The notes beneath the pieces were generated by a model. That model did not search any database and was not told the DNA's origin. It worked only from the letters and a program-made list of their open reading frames with translations. 64,000 nucleotides of DNA, from positions 1 through 64,000 of the forward strand of contig CAXXMH010000004.1 of assembly GCA_963664665.2 (NCBI GenBank), written 5' to 3'. Below are positions 34,398 through 43,268 of this stretch, one piece after another. The translations under genes and the position numbers were made by a program. This DNA is from Bin55 sp963664665 (GTDB lineage Bacteria; Pseudomonadota; Gammaproteobacteria; Pseudomonadales; Azotimanducaceae). The first letter of the stretch is position 1; each line of letters opens with the position of its first letter.

Positions 34398-35678
34398 GTG
34401 ATCGTGTCAGGTTCGATTGTGGGTTCAGGCGAAATCCTTCTGACCTCAGGACTTGGCGCAGCGGCCGGTTTCACACTCCTCTGGTGGGTGCTGGTGTCAT
34501 GCTGGAGCAAATCGATTGTTCAAGCTGAAATCACCAGATACTGCATCTCAACGGGCGACACCTACATGCGTGCGCTCAATCGACTACCAGGCAAGATCGA
34601 GGGACCCAAAGGACCAGTTGGTTGGCCGGTTTGGCTCGCCGTCCTCTCATTTTTTCCTGGGATCTTCGGCTTAGGCGGGATTGTGGGAGGCGCAGGTCAA
34701 GGCTTAGCGCTCATGTTCGATGGGCTGAATCCGATACTAGCGACCGGGCTCGTAAGCGTCGGCGCAATTGCCATCCTTGCGACCGGTTCCTACCCCTATC
34801 TCGAGCGCATCATGCTTGCGCTGGTCATTAGTTTCACCGTGATCACGCTCTTTAGCAGTGGTGTCATGCAGACCACTGAATTTCAGATGACGCTCGAAGA
34901 TCTTGCGGAAGGGTTCAGCTTCCACTTTCCACTCGCCGTCGCGGCTCTGGCGATTGCAATGTATGGCTATACAGGCGTGAATGGCGGTGAAATCGCGGCG
35001 TACACGTATTGGTGTGTCGAGAAAGGCTACCCGAAGTACATCGGTGCAGACCCGACGGATCCTCGCTGGGTCGATCGGGCTCGTGGCTGGATTAAAGTGC
35101 TTCATGCAGACGTCTGGCTAACGTTGCTGATACTCACGTTGGCGACCGTTCCTTTCTATGTCCTAGGTGCAGGTGTTTTGCATGCAACCGGTGCCCGTCC
35201 AGAAGGACTCGAGACGATTGAGGTGTTGGCGGGTATGTTCACCGGTACATTAGGGGGGTGGTCCATCCTGCTGTTTGCGGTGGGTGCGTTCTGCATTCTC
35301 TTTTCTACGACTTTGTCAGCCGTTGGCGCAGGCGGTCGTGTATTCCCCGACTACATTGTGGAATTTGGGTTTATCAAGCGCACGCAAATCCGTCGTCGCC
35401 AATGGACGCGTGGCTATGTGATTGTTATTCCAATCATCGCCTTCTGCCTTGATTCGGGTTTTCAGAACCCAGTGATATTGGTCATGATTTCCGCGTCATT
35501 CGCGGCCATCACGTTACCCATTCAGAGTGGCGCTACGCTCTGGCTCCAGCGAAACCACATGGATCAACGCATCAAGCCGCATTGGATTTTGAAATCGGCG
35601 CTATGGGCGACGTTTGTATTTCAGCTATTAATGGCCGTATTCGTGATCTGGTTTACAGCCCAGAACCTATTTAACTGA
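34398..35678 (+). CDS. Nramp-like metal transporter family protein with an anomalous start
   Basis: A polytopic membrane protein with about 11 hydrophobic segments, similar to the Nramp-related group whose first helix reads GPSVIVSGSIVGSGE. The first standard start codon is GTG 34398, but it falls inside that helix. The same frame is open upstream to 34275 and encodes a fitting cytosolic N-terminus (PVEPPKTLTGRFRHLGPS), yet contains no ATG, GTG or TTG. A GTG at 34271 would lead into it after a one-base shift. Either a rare ATC/ATT codon is used, the gene has a frameshift, or the sequence has an error. The transported ion is unknown; Mn or Fe is usual for Nramp. Its end overlaps the convergent SCO1 gene by 8 nt. 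Confidence 0.75.
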   Translation: MIVSGSIVGSGEILLTSGLGAAAGFTLLWWVLVSCWSKSIVQAEITRYCISTGDTYMRALNRLPGKIEGPKGPVGWPVWLAVLSFFPGIFGLGGIVGGAGQGLALMFDGLNPILATGLVSVGAIAILATGSYPYLERIMLALVISFTVITLFSSGVMQTTEFQMTLEDLAEGFSFHFPLAVAALAIAMYGYTGVNGGEIAAYTYWCVEKGYPKYIGADPTDPRWVDRARGWIKVLHADVWLTLLILTLATVPFYVLGAGVLHATGARPEGLETIEVLAGMFTGTLGGWSILLFAVGAFCILFSTTLSAVGAGGRVFPDYIVEFGFIKRTQIRRRQWTRGYVIVIPIIAFCLDSGFQNPVILVMISASFAAITLPIQSGATLWLQRNHMDQRIKPHWILKSALWATFVFQLLMAVFVIWFTAQNLFN

Positions 35679-36312
35679 GTTCCGCCATACTGGAGAAGAT
35701 ACGCGCCAAAAGGTGTTCTTCAAACGGCGATTTGATAAAGCCAAAACAATTGCCGTCTCGATCGAATATGACAATATTGCCTTGGTGCTCGACAAGGTAG
35801 TCTGACTCCTTGGTCGGATCACCAAGTTGCTTATATCCCACAAAAACACGATCCGCTAAGCGTTTGACTTCAGCTGGTTCGCCGGTGACGCCGATCATAT
35901 CGGGGTCAATGTTGTCGGTGTAGGACTTGACGGCTTCATGATGGTCACGTTTGGCGTCAATTGAGACGAACATCCGTTGCGTGTTTTGCAGTGTTTGTGT
36001 GTCGTTCTGTTCTTTGAACTGGTCGAATACGGTCTTCATCTGACCAAGGGTAACTGGGCAGATGTCGGGGCAGTGCGTGTAGCCGAAGAAGCCGAACGTC
36101 CACTTGCCTTTCAGTTGGGAGCCATCGAACAGCTCGCCGTTTTCGCCCACGAGCTGCAAGTCTTCCATCGGAATAGGTTCGGGAAGAACCACGACGCCTA
36201 AGGACTCAAGTTCAGAGTTTGTAACGGGTTCCGAACGCAAGTTCCATGCCAGCAATGCGAGCGCGATTACCCCGACGGTTCCGAGCAGTGTGAACCGGAT
36301 ATTGAATTTCAT
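35671..36312 (-). CDS. SCO1/SenC family copper chaperone
   Basis: A 213-residue membrane-anchored thioredoxin-fold protein that delivers copper to the CuA site of cytochrome c oxidase. One N-terminal membrane helix (residues 8-25) precedes the periplasmic domain. The copper motif CPDICP lies in FFGYTHCPDICPVTL near residue 80 and the third ligand His in DYLVEHQGNIVIFDRDG near 175. It overlaps the SURF1 gene by 4 nt, so the two oxidase-assembly factors are coupled. The oxidase structural genes are outside the window. Confidence 0.93.
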   Translation of the reverse strand: MKFNIRFTLLGTVGVIALALLAWNLRSEPVTNSELESLGVVVLPEPIPMEDLQLVGENGELFDGSQLKGKWTFGFFGYTHCPDICPVTLGQMKTVFDQFKEQNDTQTLQNTQRMFVSIDAKRDHHEAVKSYTDNIDPDMIGVTGEPAEVKRLADRVFVGYKQLGDPTKESDYLVEHQGNIVIFDRDGNCFGFIKSPFEEHLLARIFSSMAELS

Positions 36313-37007
36313 CGTTCTTGAGATTCCTTATCTTTCCTAATGGTAAAAAACCAATAGCCACCAATGACTAATCCGCCAATAAGCAGCCATTGCGCGGCGT
36401 AGCCCCAGTGTATCGCGGCTGAGAACTCGACCTGTAGTGGCGCAGCCTGAAGAACTCCTGGACTTTCTGCAATCAACCGGATTTCCAATGCACGAGCGCT
36501 TGTCAGGCGTGCCATTTGACCGATATCGACGTCGCGAAGACGGATTGGAAAGTCTGGTTCGGGCATTGATGCGGACGAGCGCATGACCGGGTTCGGCCAC
36601 GCGATACCGATTATAGAAAGGGTGCTATCGGGTATGTCTATTGTCGGATTTACGCGAATTGACGATTCGACGGAAACCCACCCTCGGTTGACTAAGTAGC
36701 GATCGCGCTCGGTGTCGAACACTTGCAGCACCCAATACCCCGGGCGTCCTCGATGCCTACGGTCTTCGATGAAGAAATAGCGTTGTGCGTCAAATTGACC
36801 ACGCAGTTCGACTTTGCGATAGTCGACATCAGTAGCTGACCAGGAGGCCTCTTGAACCGCTTCTAGATTTAGTCTAGTCTCGTAGTCTTCTTTGTGAGCG
36901 AGCTTTTCGAAGCCACGTCCGACCTGCCATACACTCAACGCGATCGCGACCAGTACAGCGATCCCTACCTGTGTTGCGAGTGGCCAGCCGCCTGGGGGTG
37001 TTTTCAT
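36309..37007 (-). CDS. SURF1 family cytochrome oxidase assembly protein
   Basis: A 232-residue inner-membrane protein with two helices, near residues 11-26 and 206-222, on either side of a periplasmic domain. This is the SURF1 layout. Landmarks include LSVWQVGRGFEK after helix 1, VELRGQFDAQRYFFIEDR, GRPGYWVLQVF and the NRGWVSVE motif. SURF1 helps insert heme a into oxidase subunit I. The ATG lies 89 nt from the upstream aroE gene on the same strand, and the stop overlaps the SCO1 start. Confidence 0.92.
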   Translation of the reverse strand: MKTPPGGWPLATQVGIAVLVAIALSVWQVGRGFEKLAHKEDYETRLNLEAVQEASWSATDVDYRKVELRGQFDAQRYFFIEDRRHRGRPGYWVLQVFDTERDRYLVNRGWVSVESSIRVNPTIDIPDSTLSIIGIAWPNPVMRSSASMPEPDFPIRLRDVDIGQMARLTSARALEIRLIAESPGVLQAAPLQVEFSAAIHWGYAAQWLLIGGLVIGGYWFFTIRKDKESQER

Positions 37008-37096
37008 GTTGAATAAAGAAGTTTAGACGTAACGAGGTTTCGGAATCGTTGCTTAAAGTCGTTCGTAAGGTGTGTCTCAAGTCACACAGTGCTTTT

Positions 37097-38044
37097 CTAT
37101 TTACGTAGATCCAATGAGACGTTGCCATCGATATCTTCGCTATAGCTACAGGAGTGACACGCACGTAGCTTGGCGTTTCCAGATAGGTCGCGTTCGACGT
37201 ATATCGTATCCTGGTTGCCGCACCGAGGGCAGGAAGCGCCAGCGATGAACTGCCGTTTCGGGTTACGAATCCCCTCGAGAACGGGGTGCGATTGAGGTCT
37301 TACATCGTGCCAAATTCGAAACGCTTCAGCCGCTTGTTCCACCAACATCCCAAGACCGTCGGACACGTCGAGAGCGTAGGTCTGTACCTGCTGGATGAAA
37401 GGGGTTTGGCCATCGCGCTGGTAGCCGAGGTCGTAACATCGCGCTGCTTGGAATGTTGAATCCGGTATCGGAAGTCGCTGTTGTTGCCATCCTGCAGCAG
37501 TGGCATTAATCACAACATCCCAACCGGGAGTTAGTTCGTCAAGTCCCAAGACGTCAAGTCGTGGGAATTTCGTCGTCAGAGCCTCAGCACGCGCCTTCGT
37601 CCGATTGGCTACGCAGAGTTGGGCGCCGTGGTCGAGAAGCGGAAGGACCACACCTTGAGCTGCTCCTCCGGCACCAATCAACAGAACCTTGGCGTCCTGC
37701 AACGGCCAACCAAGACGTGTCAGATCGGCAACCAGACCGATACCGTCGGTGTTGTAGCCAAGATACCTGTCGCCGACAGCGTGGATAGTGTTTACAGCGC
37801 CTGATGCTTCAGCCGCCGCATCCCTCTCGTCAACGAATGCATAGGCGTTGCCTTTAAAAGGGGCAGTGACGTTTAGGCCCGCCCCCTCTGCGCTAAAGAA
37901 ACGTTGCGCCGTAGCCTCAAAATCCTCAGGATCAGCGAGGATACGCTCGTAGCTGATCTCGATGCCTGTCTCTAACGCGAATGCCGAGTGGATCTCGGGC
38001 GAGAGGCTATGTGCAATCGGATTGCCGATGACTGCGAATTGCAT
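37097..38044 (-). CDS. aroE: shikimate dehydrogenase fused to a YheV-type zinc ribbon
   Basis: Residues 1-270 are a complete AroE, reducing 3-dehydroshikimate with NADPH: NPIAHSLSPEIHSAF, the catalytic Lys in LNVTAPFKGNAYAF, the nucleotide loop LIGAGGAAQGVVLPL, and DGLGMLVEQAAEAF near the end. Residues 275-315 form a second unit, KRQFIAGASCPRCGNQDT then LRACHSCSYSEDI, with four Cys in two CxxC pairs. That matches the YheV/TIGR02443 putative metal-binding family, which is normally a separate small protein. The fusion has no stop or ribosome site between the parts. It sits 2 nt after tsaC, as aroE does in E. coli. Confidence 0.93.
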   Translation of the reverse strand: MQFAVIGNPIAHSLSPEIHSAFALETGIEISYERILADPEDFEATAQRFFSAEGAGLNVTAPFKGNAYAFVDERDAAAEASGAVNTIHAVGDRYLGYNTDGIGLVADLTRLGWPLQDAKVLLIGAGGAAQGVVLPLLDHGAQLCVANRTKARAEALTTKFPRLDVLGLDELTPGWDVVINATAAGWQQQRLPIPDSTFQAARCYDLGYQRDGQTPFIQQVQTYALDVSDGLGMLVEQAAEAFRIWHDVRPQSHPVLEGIRNPKRQFIAGASCPRCGNQDTIYVERDLSGNAKLRACHSCSYSEDIDGNVSLDLRK

Positions 38045-38046
38045 GC

Positions 38047-38592
38047 TTATCGGATTTGATTGCCACTCACAGCATCAAAGATATCGCTTGAACCCGTTGA
38101 GTGGCTGATTGAACCACTGACGACGTAGTCGACACAATCCTCAAATGTGCTGCGTGCTTCTGCCTCGGTGAGACAAGGGTCTTCGTTTGCGATGTTGGCA
38201 GATGTAGACACGAGGGGCTGTCCAAACATAGCGGCGATGGTTCGTGCCTGTTGATGATCGGGAACACGCGCTGCGACGGTTGCGTGATCCCCGATGATCC
38301 AATTCGGAAAACGGTTCGTCGGTAGGAGCCAGGTAGTGCGTCCGGGCCAGCTAGCCGTAATGCAATCTCGTTTGTCGCAACTCAGTTGCGCCAATTCAGC
38401 TCCAAATTGAGCAGCTTCATGTGCGATGACGATCAGACCCTTGGATTGTGGTCGGCGTTTGATCTTAAGTATGCGGCTTACAGCAGCCTTGTCGAACGGG
38501 TCGCACGCAAATCCCCAGACTCCCTCACAGGCATGACAGATGATGCCACCTTCGCGAAGCAGATTGACAGCTTCGCGGATTTCCGCTCTCAC
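38047..38592 (-). CDS. tsaC: threonylcarbamoyl-AMP synthase TsaC
   Basis: A 181-residue YrdC-domain enzyme that makes the threonylcarbamoyl-AMP used for t6A37 of ANN-reading tRNAs. The substrate pocket shows ACEGVWGFACDP near residue 22, KIKRRPQSKGLIVIAH near 43, and the STSANIANEDP motif near 130. Length matches the short TsaC class rather than the longer Sua5. It overlaps purE by 4 nt upstream and lies 2 nt from aroE downstream, so the three appear to be one operon. Confidence 0.95.
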   Translation of the reverse strand: MRAEIREAVNLLREGGIICHACEGVWGFACDPFDKAAVSRILKIKRRPQSKGLIVIAHEAAQFGAELAQLSCDKRDCITASWPGRTTWLLPTNRFPNWIIGDHATVAARVPDHQQARTIAAMFGQPLVSTSANIANEDPCLTEAEARSTFEDCVDYVVSGSISHSTGSSDIFDAVSGNQIR

Positions 38593-39086
38593 TTGAGCGA
38601 GGCCTGAACCTCAGCGTTTTTCTGTTTGATTGATTCGCGATTTTTCACGCGGTCTTCGTTCACCTTGTCTGCTAACGAACCGTCATTCAGGGCAAGGATT
38701 TGTGCGGCGAGATATCCCGCATTCTTGGCACCGGCTTTGCCGATTGCGACAGTGGCGACAGGCACGCCGCCAGGCATTTGAACAGTGGACAAAAGTGCGT
38801 CAAAGCCACTCAACGGTCCACCGTCCATCGGCACGCCAATTACAGGTCGGGTAGTGTGTGCGGCAACTGCACCTGCAAGGTGTGCGGCTAAGCCTGCAGC
38901 GCAGACAAACACTTGGCAGTCGCGTCGCTCAGCGTCTCTTACGTATTCGATCGTCTCTTCCGGTGTCCGATGAGCCGACGACACTCTTACTTCATACGAG
39001 ATAGAAAATGCGTCAAGCGTCTCCACGGTTGCTTGCATTGTGGGCCAATCGGAGTCAGAACCCATCAAAACGGCAACAAAAGGCAT
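38589..39086 (-). CDS. purE: N5-carboxyaminoimidazole ribonucleotide mutase
   Basis: A 165-residue class I PurE that rearranges N5-CAIR to CAIR in purine synthesis. Landmarks: MGSDSDWPTM near the start, RVSSAHRTPEET near 38, and GGVPVATVAIGKAGAKNAGYLAAQIL. The usual GAGGAAHLPG loop reads AAGLAAHLAG, a mild departure. In most gammaproteobacteria purK follows directly; here tsaC follows instead with a 4-nt overlap, so purK must be elsewhere or absent. Confidence 0.95.
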   Translation of the reverse strand: MPFVAVLMGSDSDWPTMQATVETLDAFSISYEVRVSSAHRTPEETIEYVRDAERRDCQVFVCAAGLAAHLAGAVAAHTTRPVIGVPMDGGPLSGFDALLSTVQMPGGVPVATVAIGKAGAKNAGYLAAQILALNDGSLADKVNEDRVKNRESIKQKNAEVQASLK

Positions 39087-39162
39087 CTAATCCTCCATTG
39101 GAATATGCGAATATACGCAAGAAATCGAAGCGGCAATTCTATTGACCGCAACCCAAGGAGAT

Positions 39163-39795
39163 ATGCTGTTGAGCAACGATCTAACACTGTTTACCCACCC
39201 TATGTCACGTGGCCGTATCGCACGTTGGATGTTGGAGGAAGTAGGTCAACCTTACGCCACAGAGATTGTGGAATTTGGTACGACGATGAAGTCGGAGGAA
39301 TACCTACGCGTCAACCCGATGGCGAAGGTGCCCGCCATTAAGCACGGCGACGTTGTTGTGACGGAGGCGGCCGCAATTTGCACATATATGGCGGACGCGT
39401 TTCCGGAAGCTGGCTTAGCACCGGCTCCAGCAGACCGTGGCGGCTACTATCGCTGGTTGTTTTTCGCGGCAGGACCTATTGAACAAAGCTGCGTGACGGT
39501 TGCGCTTGGCTTTCAGGTGCCTGCGGACCAACAAAGCTTGGTTGGATACGGCACGCATGCGAGGATGTTAGACACGCTTGAAGGGATGTTGTCGACCCAG
39601 GAATACGCGGCTGGCGACCAATTCAGCGCGGCGGATGTGTACATAGCCGCACAGTTGCAGTGGAACATGACCATGGGGGTGATCGACGAGCGCGAAGCGT
39701 TTGTCGATTACTCAAGACGCACGCATGAGCGACCGGCGTGCGCGAGAGCCGAGGAGATTGACAACAAGCTGTTTGCGGAACTGCAGGGAAGCTGA
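39163..39795 (+). CDS. glutathione S-transferase family protein
   Basis: A protein of about 210 residues with an N-terminal thioredoxin-fold GST domain (THPMSRGRIARWMLEEVG, then VNPMAKVPAIKHGDVVVTEAAAICTYMAD with the cis-Pro and the glutathione-contacting E-A pair) and an all-helical C-terminal domain. AGGAG at 39156-39160 is 2 nt from ATG 39163 but 8 nt from TTG 39169, so translation may in fact begin at the TTG (MSNDLTLFTH). The Ser in the first motif is a candidate catalytic residue. The substrate cannot be told. An ankyrin-repeat gene follows after 8 nt. Confidence 0.88.
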   Translation: MLLSNDLTLFTHPMSRGRIARWMLEEVGQPYATEIVEFGTTMKSEEYLRVNPMAKVPAIKHGDVVVTEAAAICTYMADAFPEAGLAPAPADRGGYYRWLFFAAGPIEQSCVTVALGFQVPADQQSLVGYGTHARMLDTLEGMLSTQEYAAGDQFSAADVYIAAQLQWNMTMGVIDEREAFVDYSRRTHERPACARAEEIDNKLFAELQGS

Positions 39796-39803
39796 CTGGC
39801 GCC

Positions 39804-40715
39804 ATGGTGCCTTCTGGACAAGGATTGAGCGCGAACGAAGCACGGAAGCGGCTAATAAACGCGGCGAAAGCTGGCGATCTTGACGAAATCCGGCGCATCC
39901 TGGAGCTTCGTGAAGACGCTGCCCGCCTTCGAAATTCGCACCACAACACCGCATTGCGGAGTGCTGTAGGTGCTGGACAACTCGAAGCGGCTAGGTTACT
40001 GGTAGAGCATGGAGCGGATGTCCATCAGGTCAATCATGGTGGTTCGTCGCTCATGGAATCTGCGGCAATGACAGGACGTCGTGACATGGTGCGTTGGTTG
40101 GTTCACAACGGTCTAGAAGTCGGTGTCATCGAGTTGAGTGCGATCGGCGATCTCGACGCCGTGAGGTCCATCGTTGAATCTGATCCTAGTTGTCTTAGGT
40201 TGCGCGACCGTAGAGGGTTATCCGCATTGCATCACGCCGCTCACTGCGGTCGCGTCGATGTGATCAAACTCCTGATTGACCTGGGTGCAGACATACGAGC
40301 GACCAATCGACATGGTCATGAACCACTTTCAATTGCGGTCGAAGCGAATCAGATTGAAGCTGTCGTGTGCTTGCTTAAAGAAGGCGCTGATCCCAACGCT
40401 CAAGGTGGGCATTACCGAGGCACAGTACTTCATCGCGCGGTTCTACACCGCAGTTTGCCGGTTGTTGATGCGCTATTGAGTGCGGGCGCTGATCCTAATC
40501 GACGTGATGCCAATGGGAAGACACCGCTTCACGACGCAATCATCCTCGGAAATAGAAAAGTTGCTGCGAGATTGCTGGGGTCGCCCAACATAGACACTTC
40601 ATTGCGTAGCGGGAAAACCAAGTTCAGCAAACTTGGTGAAACACCTCTGGAATACGCGCGTAATCGAGGTAAGCAAGGTCTCGTAAAGCTACTCGAGGAA
40701 TACGCGCATCACTAG
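39804..40715 (+). CDS. ankyrin-repeat protein
   Basis: A 303-residue soluble protein built almost wholly of ankyrin repeats. About seven are visible, with repeat cores such as TALRSAVGAGQLEAARLLVEHGADV, SALHHAAHCGRVDVIKLLIDLGADI and TPLHDAIILGNRKVAARLL. No signal peptide or membrane segment is present, so it is cytosolic unless exported by a dedicated system. Ankyrin arrays mediate protein binding; the partner is unknown. It starts 8 nt after the GST gene and its end overlaps the convergent cysC gene by 4 nt. Confidence 0.9.
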   Translation: MVPSGQGLSANEARKRLINAAKAGDLDEIRRILELREDAARLRNSHHNTALRSAVGAGQLEAARLLVEHGADVHQVNHGGSSLMESAAMTGRRDMVRWLVHNGLEVGVIELSAIGDLDAVRSIVESDPSCLRLRDRRGLSALHHAAHCGRVDVIKLLIDLGADIRATNRHGHEPLSIAVEANQIEAVVCLLKEGADPNAQGGHYRGTVLHRAVLHRSLPVVDALLSAGADPNRRDANGKTPLHDAIILGNRKVAARLLGSPNIDTSLRSGKTKFSKLGETPLEYARNRGKQGLVKLLEEYAHH

Positions 40716-41272
40716 TAGTCGAGGTTTAGGAAACCGTTAGTTTCAAGGAAACTCACGATTTCGTCGACTAGTGTCGCGGGGGATTCACGATCGGTTCGCA
40801 AATGCAGATCAGGTGTAAATGGCGCTTCATACGAGTCATCTATACCGGTGAAATTTGCGATTTCGCGCGCTCGAGCACGGCGATACAAACCTTTAGGGTC
40901 TCGTGCCTCGCACACCGATAGCGGCGCATCGACAAAGACCTCGAGAAACTGACCGTCTTCGAAGAGTGATTTCACGGCTGCACGTTGACTTCGCAACGGT
41001 GAAATTAGCGCCACCAATGCCACGTAGCCTTCGTTGAGAAAAAGCTTCGCTACTTCGGCGACGCGTCGGGTGTTTTCCGTACGATCCTCTTCGCTAAACC
41101 CCAAGTCGGCATTCAAGGTTTGACGGAGATCGTCTCCATCGAGCGTACAACAAAGCACGTCACGTTGCTTTAAGTCTTTTGAAAGCTCGCGCGCGAGAGT
41201 GGTTTTACCAGCGCCAGATAGACCTGTAAACCACAAGACGCAAGGTTTGTGTTGTGCTAGATCAGAGTTCAA
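40712..41272 (-). CDS. cysC: adenylylsulfate (APS) kinase
   Basis: A 186-residue kinase that makes PAPS from APS. The P-loop GLSGAGKTTLARE is near residue 17, followed by LDGDDLRQTLNADLGFS with the substrate-binding Asp-Gly-Asp, EDRTENTRRVAEVAKLF, and the KGLYRRARAREIANFTGID lid. It is a stand-alone enzyme; cysD and cysN are not adjacent. PAPS could serve sulfate assimilation or sulfotransfer. A sulfatase gene lies 2 kb away on the same strand, which may be coincidence. Confidence 0.95.
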   Translation of the reverse strand: MNSDLAQHKPCVLWFTGLSGAGKTTLARELSKDLKQRDVLCCTLDGDDLRQTLNADLGFSEEDRTENTRRVAEVAKLFLNEGYVALVALISPLRSQRAAVKSLFEDGQFLEVFVDAPLSVCEARDPKGLYRRARAREIANFTGIDDSYEAPFTPDLHLRTDRESPATLVDEIVSFLETNGFLNLDY

Positions 41273-41385
41273 GTTGCTTTATCGAATATGGCTCCAGGTT
41301 ACGACGATCGGCGTGGTCATGCGCTTCAGGTAGCTATTGAAAACCCGAATGTAGCGACTCGTCTGTATCCGTTAGAAGGATCGGT

Positions 41386-43056
41386 TCAATGGTCGGTGAC
41401 GACCTTCTCCAAGAGTTCTCGCAAATTCCGACTCGGATCTTGTTTGACACTTGATTCAGCATCCAAAACCATCGTGTACTTCATCTCTGTGTCGTAGTTT
41501 GGCCACTCCGGCAAACCCGCGCCGTTGGGGTCGCCAGTTTTCGCAAACATGATGAGGGTATCGGACCATCGCTGCGCGAGGTCACGTGCAACGGCATCGC
41601 TGGGGTCGTAACCGAATATGCGGTCGGGATTTGTGCTGTTGAAACGGTTGAACGTAAAAGGTATCTCTGCGGCGTGGCCAGCCCCGACATCGCTACCGAA
41701 TACAGGCTCTGTCGTCGCATAATCGAATCGATAAAGCCAACCGCCTTTACCCGCGTCTGTCGATTGCGTCGCACTTCCGAGCGCTGCTTTTAAGAACATC
41801 GCATCAAATATCCGTTCCAAAATCTCCATATCATCAGCGGATGGGTACTCGGTGCGCAATGCGTCAAGCAAGGGTTGAGGATCGGCCCCAGCAGTTACTG
41901 CACGTGCGATACCATCGAGTAGACCGGATGCTGCGTTCGGCCCGCCCAACCTGATCAGTGCAGAGAAGAAAGCGCCCTCATCGCGATTGGTCCCCGCGAT
42001 TAAGGGTACGCCTAGCTTATTTCGATCCCTAATAGCGTCATAGGGTGTGCGCGTAACGACGATATCGTCAATCGTCGCGCCCATGGTGACATCGGGTATT
42101 TGACTTTGTAGCGCGAAGACCTCCGCAGCCGGTAGGCCGTTGAGCTTTTGTACGACGAGCTCACTTGGTGTATCCAGAATTGCGATTAGGTCCTCGACAT
42201 GATTCGACGGAGGCGTCTCGGTTGTGCCAGGACTGTGCGCAATGGCTTTGTGATACAAACCATCGGCTGATGGGGTGGCGAGCAGCGTGAGAACCGACGC
42301 GCCGCCTGCCGATTCACCGAATATCGTGACGTTGTCGGGGTCACCGCCAAAGTCAGCGATGTTGTCCTGCACCCATCGAAGCGCAGCCACCTGATCGAGC
42401 ATTCCGTTATTTGCGGATCCGGCGTAGTCTTCGCCCAGCGCTGATAGGTCAAGGAATCCGAGTAGCCCAAGTCGGTAGTTGATCGCTACCACGACAACAT
42501 CGCCTTGACTTGCCAACATCGAACCGTCGTACCCATTGGCCGAACCTTGCGTGAATCCGCCTCCGTGAATCCAGAACATGACCGGACGATGCGATCCTTC
42601 AGTGCTAGGCGTAACGATGTTTAGATACAGGCAATCTTCACTTAGCGCACCAATCGCGTCTCCGAATAGTGCTCCGGCTGGCGCTTGGATGCAACGATTC
42701 GGGAATTGCGTTGCATCTCGGACTCCAGTCCAACTCACCGGAGGCTGCGGAGCTTTAAATCGGAGGTCACCGATCGGCGGGTGTGCATAAGGTAGACTGC
42801 GAAAATGCAATGTGCCGCTTTGGTGCAGACCTTGTACGTCGCCAAGTCGTGTGCTGACAACCGCATCGCCGCCTTCCTCAGACACTGCACTCTCCTCTTC
42901 CGATTGTTGTGCCGATTGCTCGCCTGTTGCAAACACACATAACAGGCCAAACAAAGTTAACACAAACGCCCGTGGAAAGTTGCCGAACGTGCGGGGACGA
43001 TGGTTTGTGGCAAGACTTTCGCCACCGGTCAGATTTCGATTCATAGACACGATCAT
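41386..43056 (-). CDS. exported type B carboxylesterase
   Basis: A 556-residue serine esterase of the cholinesterase-like family. A signal peptide lies near residues 28-45 (FVLTLFGLLCVFATGEQ). The oxyanion hole is MFWIHGGGFTQGSA near 160, the nucleophile is in TIFGESAGGASV near 247, the acidic residue is likely in AGTNRDEGAFF, and the catalytic His in VGAGHAAEIPFTF. EDCLYLNIVTP is the family's second signature. The substrate cannot be predicted. It stands alone between cysC and the sulfatase. Confidence 0.9.
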   Translation of the reverse strand: MIVSMNRNLTGGESLATNHRPRTFGNFPRAFVLTLFGLLCVFATGEQSAQQSEEESAVSEEGGDAVVSTRLGDVQGLHQSGTLHFRSLPYAHPPIGDLRFKAPQPPVSWTGVRDATQFPNRCIQAPAGALFGDAIGALSEDCLYLNIVTPSTEGSHRPVMFWIHGGGFTQGSANGYDGSMLASQGDVVVVAINYRLGLLGFLDLSALGEDYAGSANNGMLDQVAALRWVQDNIADFGGDPDNVTIFGESAGGASVLTLLATPSADGLYHKAIAHSPGTTETPPSNHVEDLIAILDTPSELVVQKLNGLPAAEVFALQSQIPDVTMGATIDDIVVTRTPYDAIRDRNKLGVPLIAGTNRDEGAFFSALIRLGGPNAASGLLDGIARAVTAGADPQPLLDALRTEYPSADDMEILERIFDAMFLKAALGSATQSTDAGKGGWLYRFDYATTEPVFGSDVGAGHAAEIPFTFNRFNSTNPDRIFGYDPSDAVARDLAQRWSDTLIMFAKTGDPNGAGLPEWPNYDTEMKYTMVLDAESSVKQDPSRNLRELLEKVVTDH

Positions 43057-43268
43057 GACTAAATGGCTTCGTCTACTCGGGTGAATTAGGCGGTGAAGTG
43101 TAGTCTTTGCCCACAGATAGAAAGTTGTTCACTTCCCGAACTTAACTATGTTGGACCCGACCGCCTTCATCTGCTGTCGATTTGTCGATCAACTCTGAAT
43201 TCGTCAGAGGCAAACGTTCAACAGAACTCGTCGCATTCATGCTGAGCTTCACGACCGACGATCACGGG

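Noticed and set aside
41288..41497. 69-codon plus-strand ORF between cysC and the esterase
   Set aside because: Its second half is antisense to the end of the esterase gene and it has no ribosome site, although its first 37 codons look mildly protein-like.
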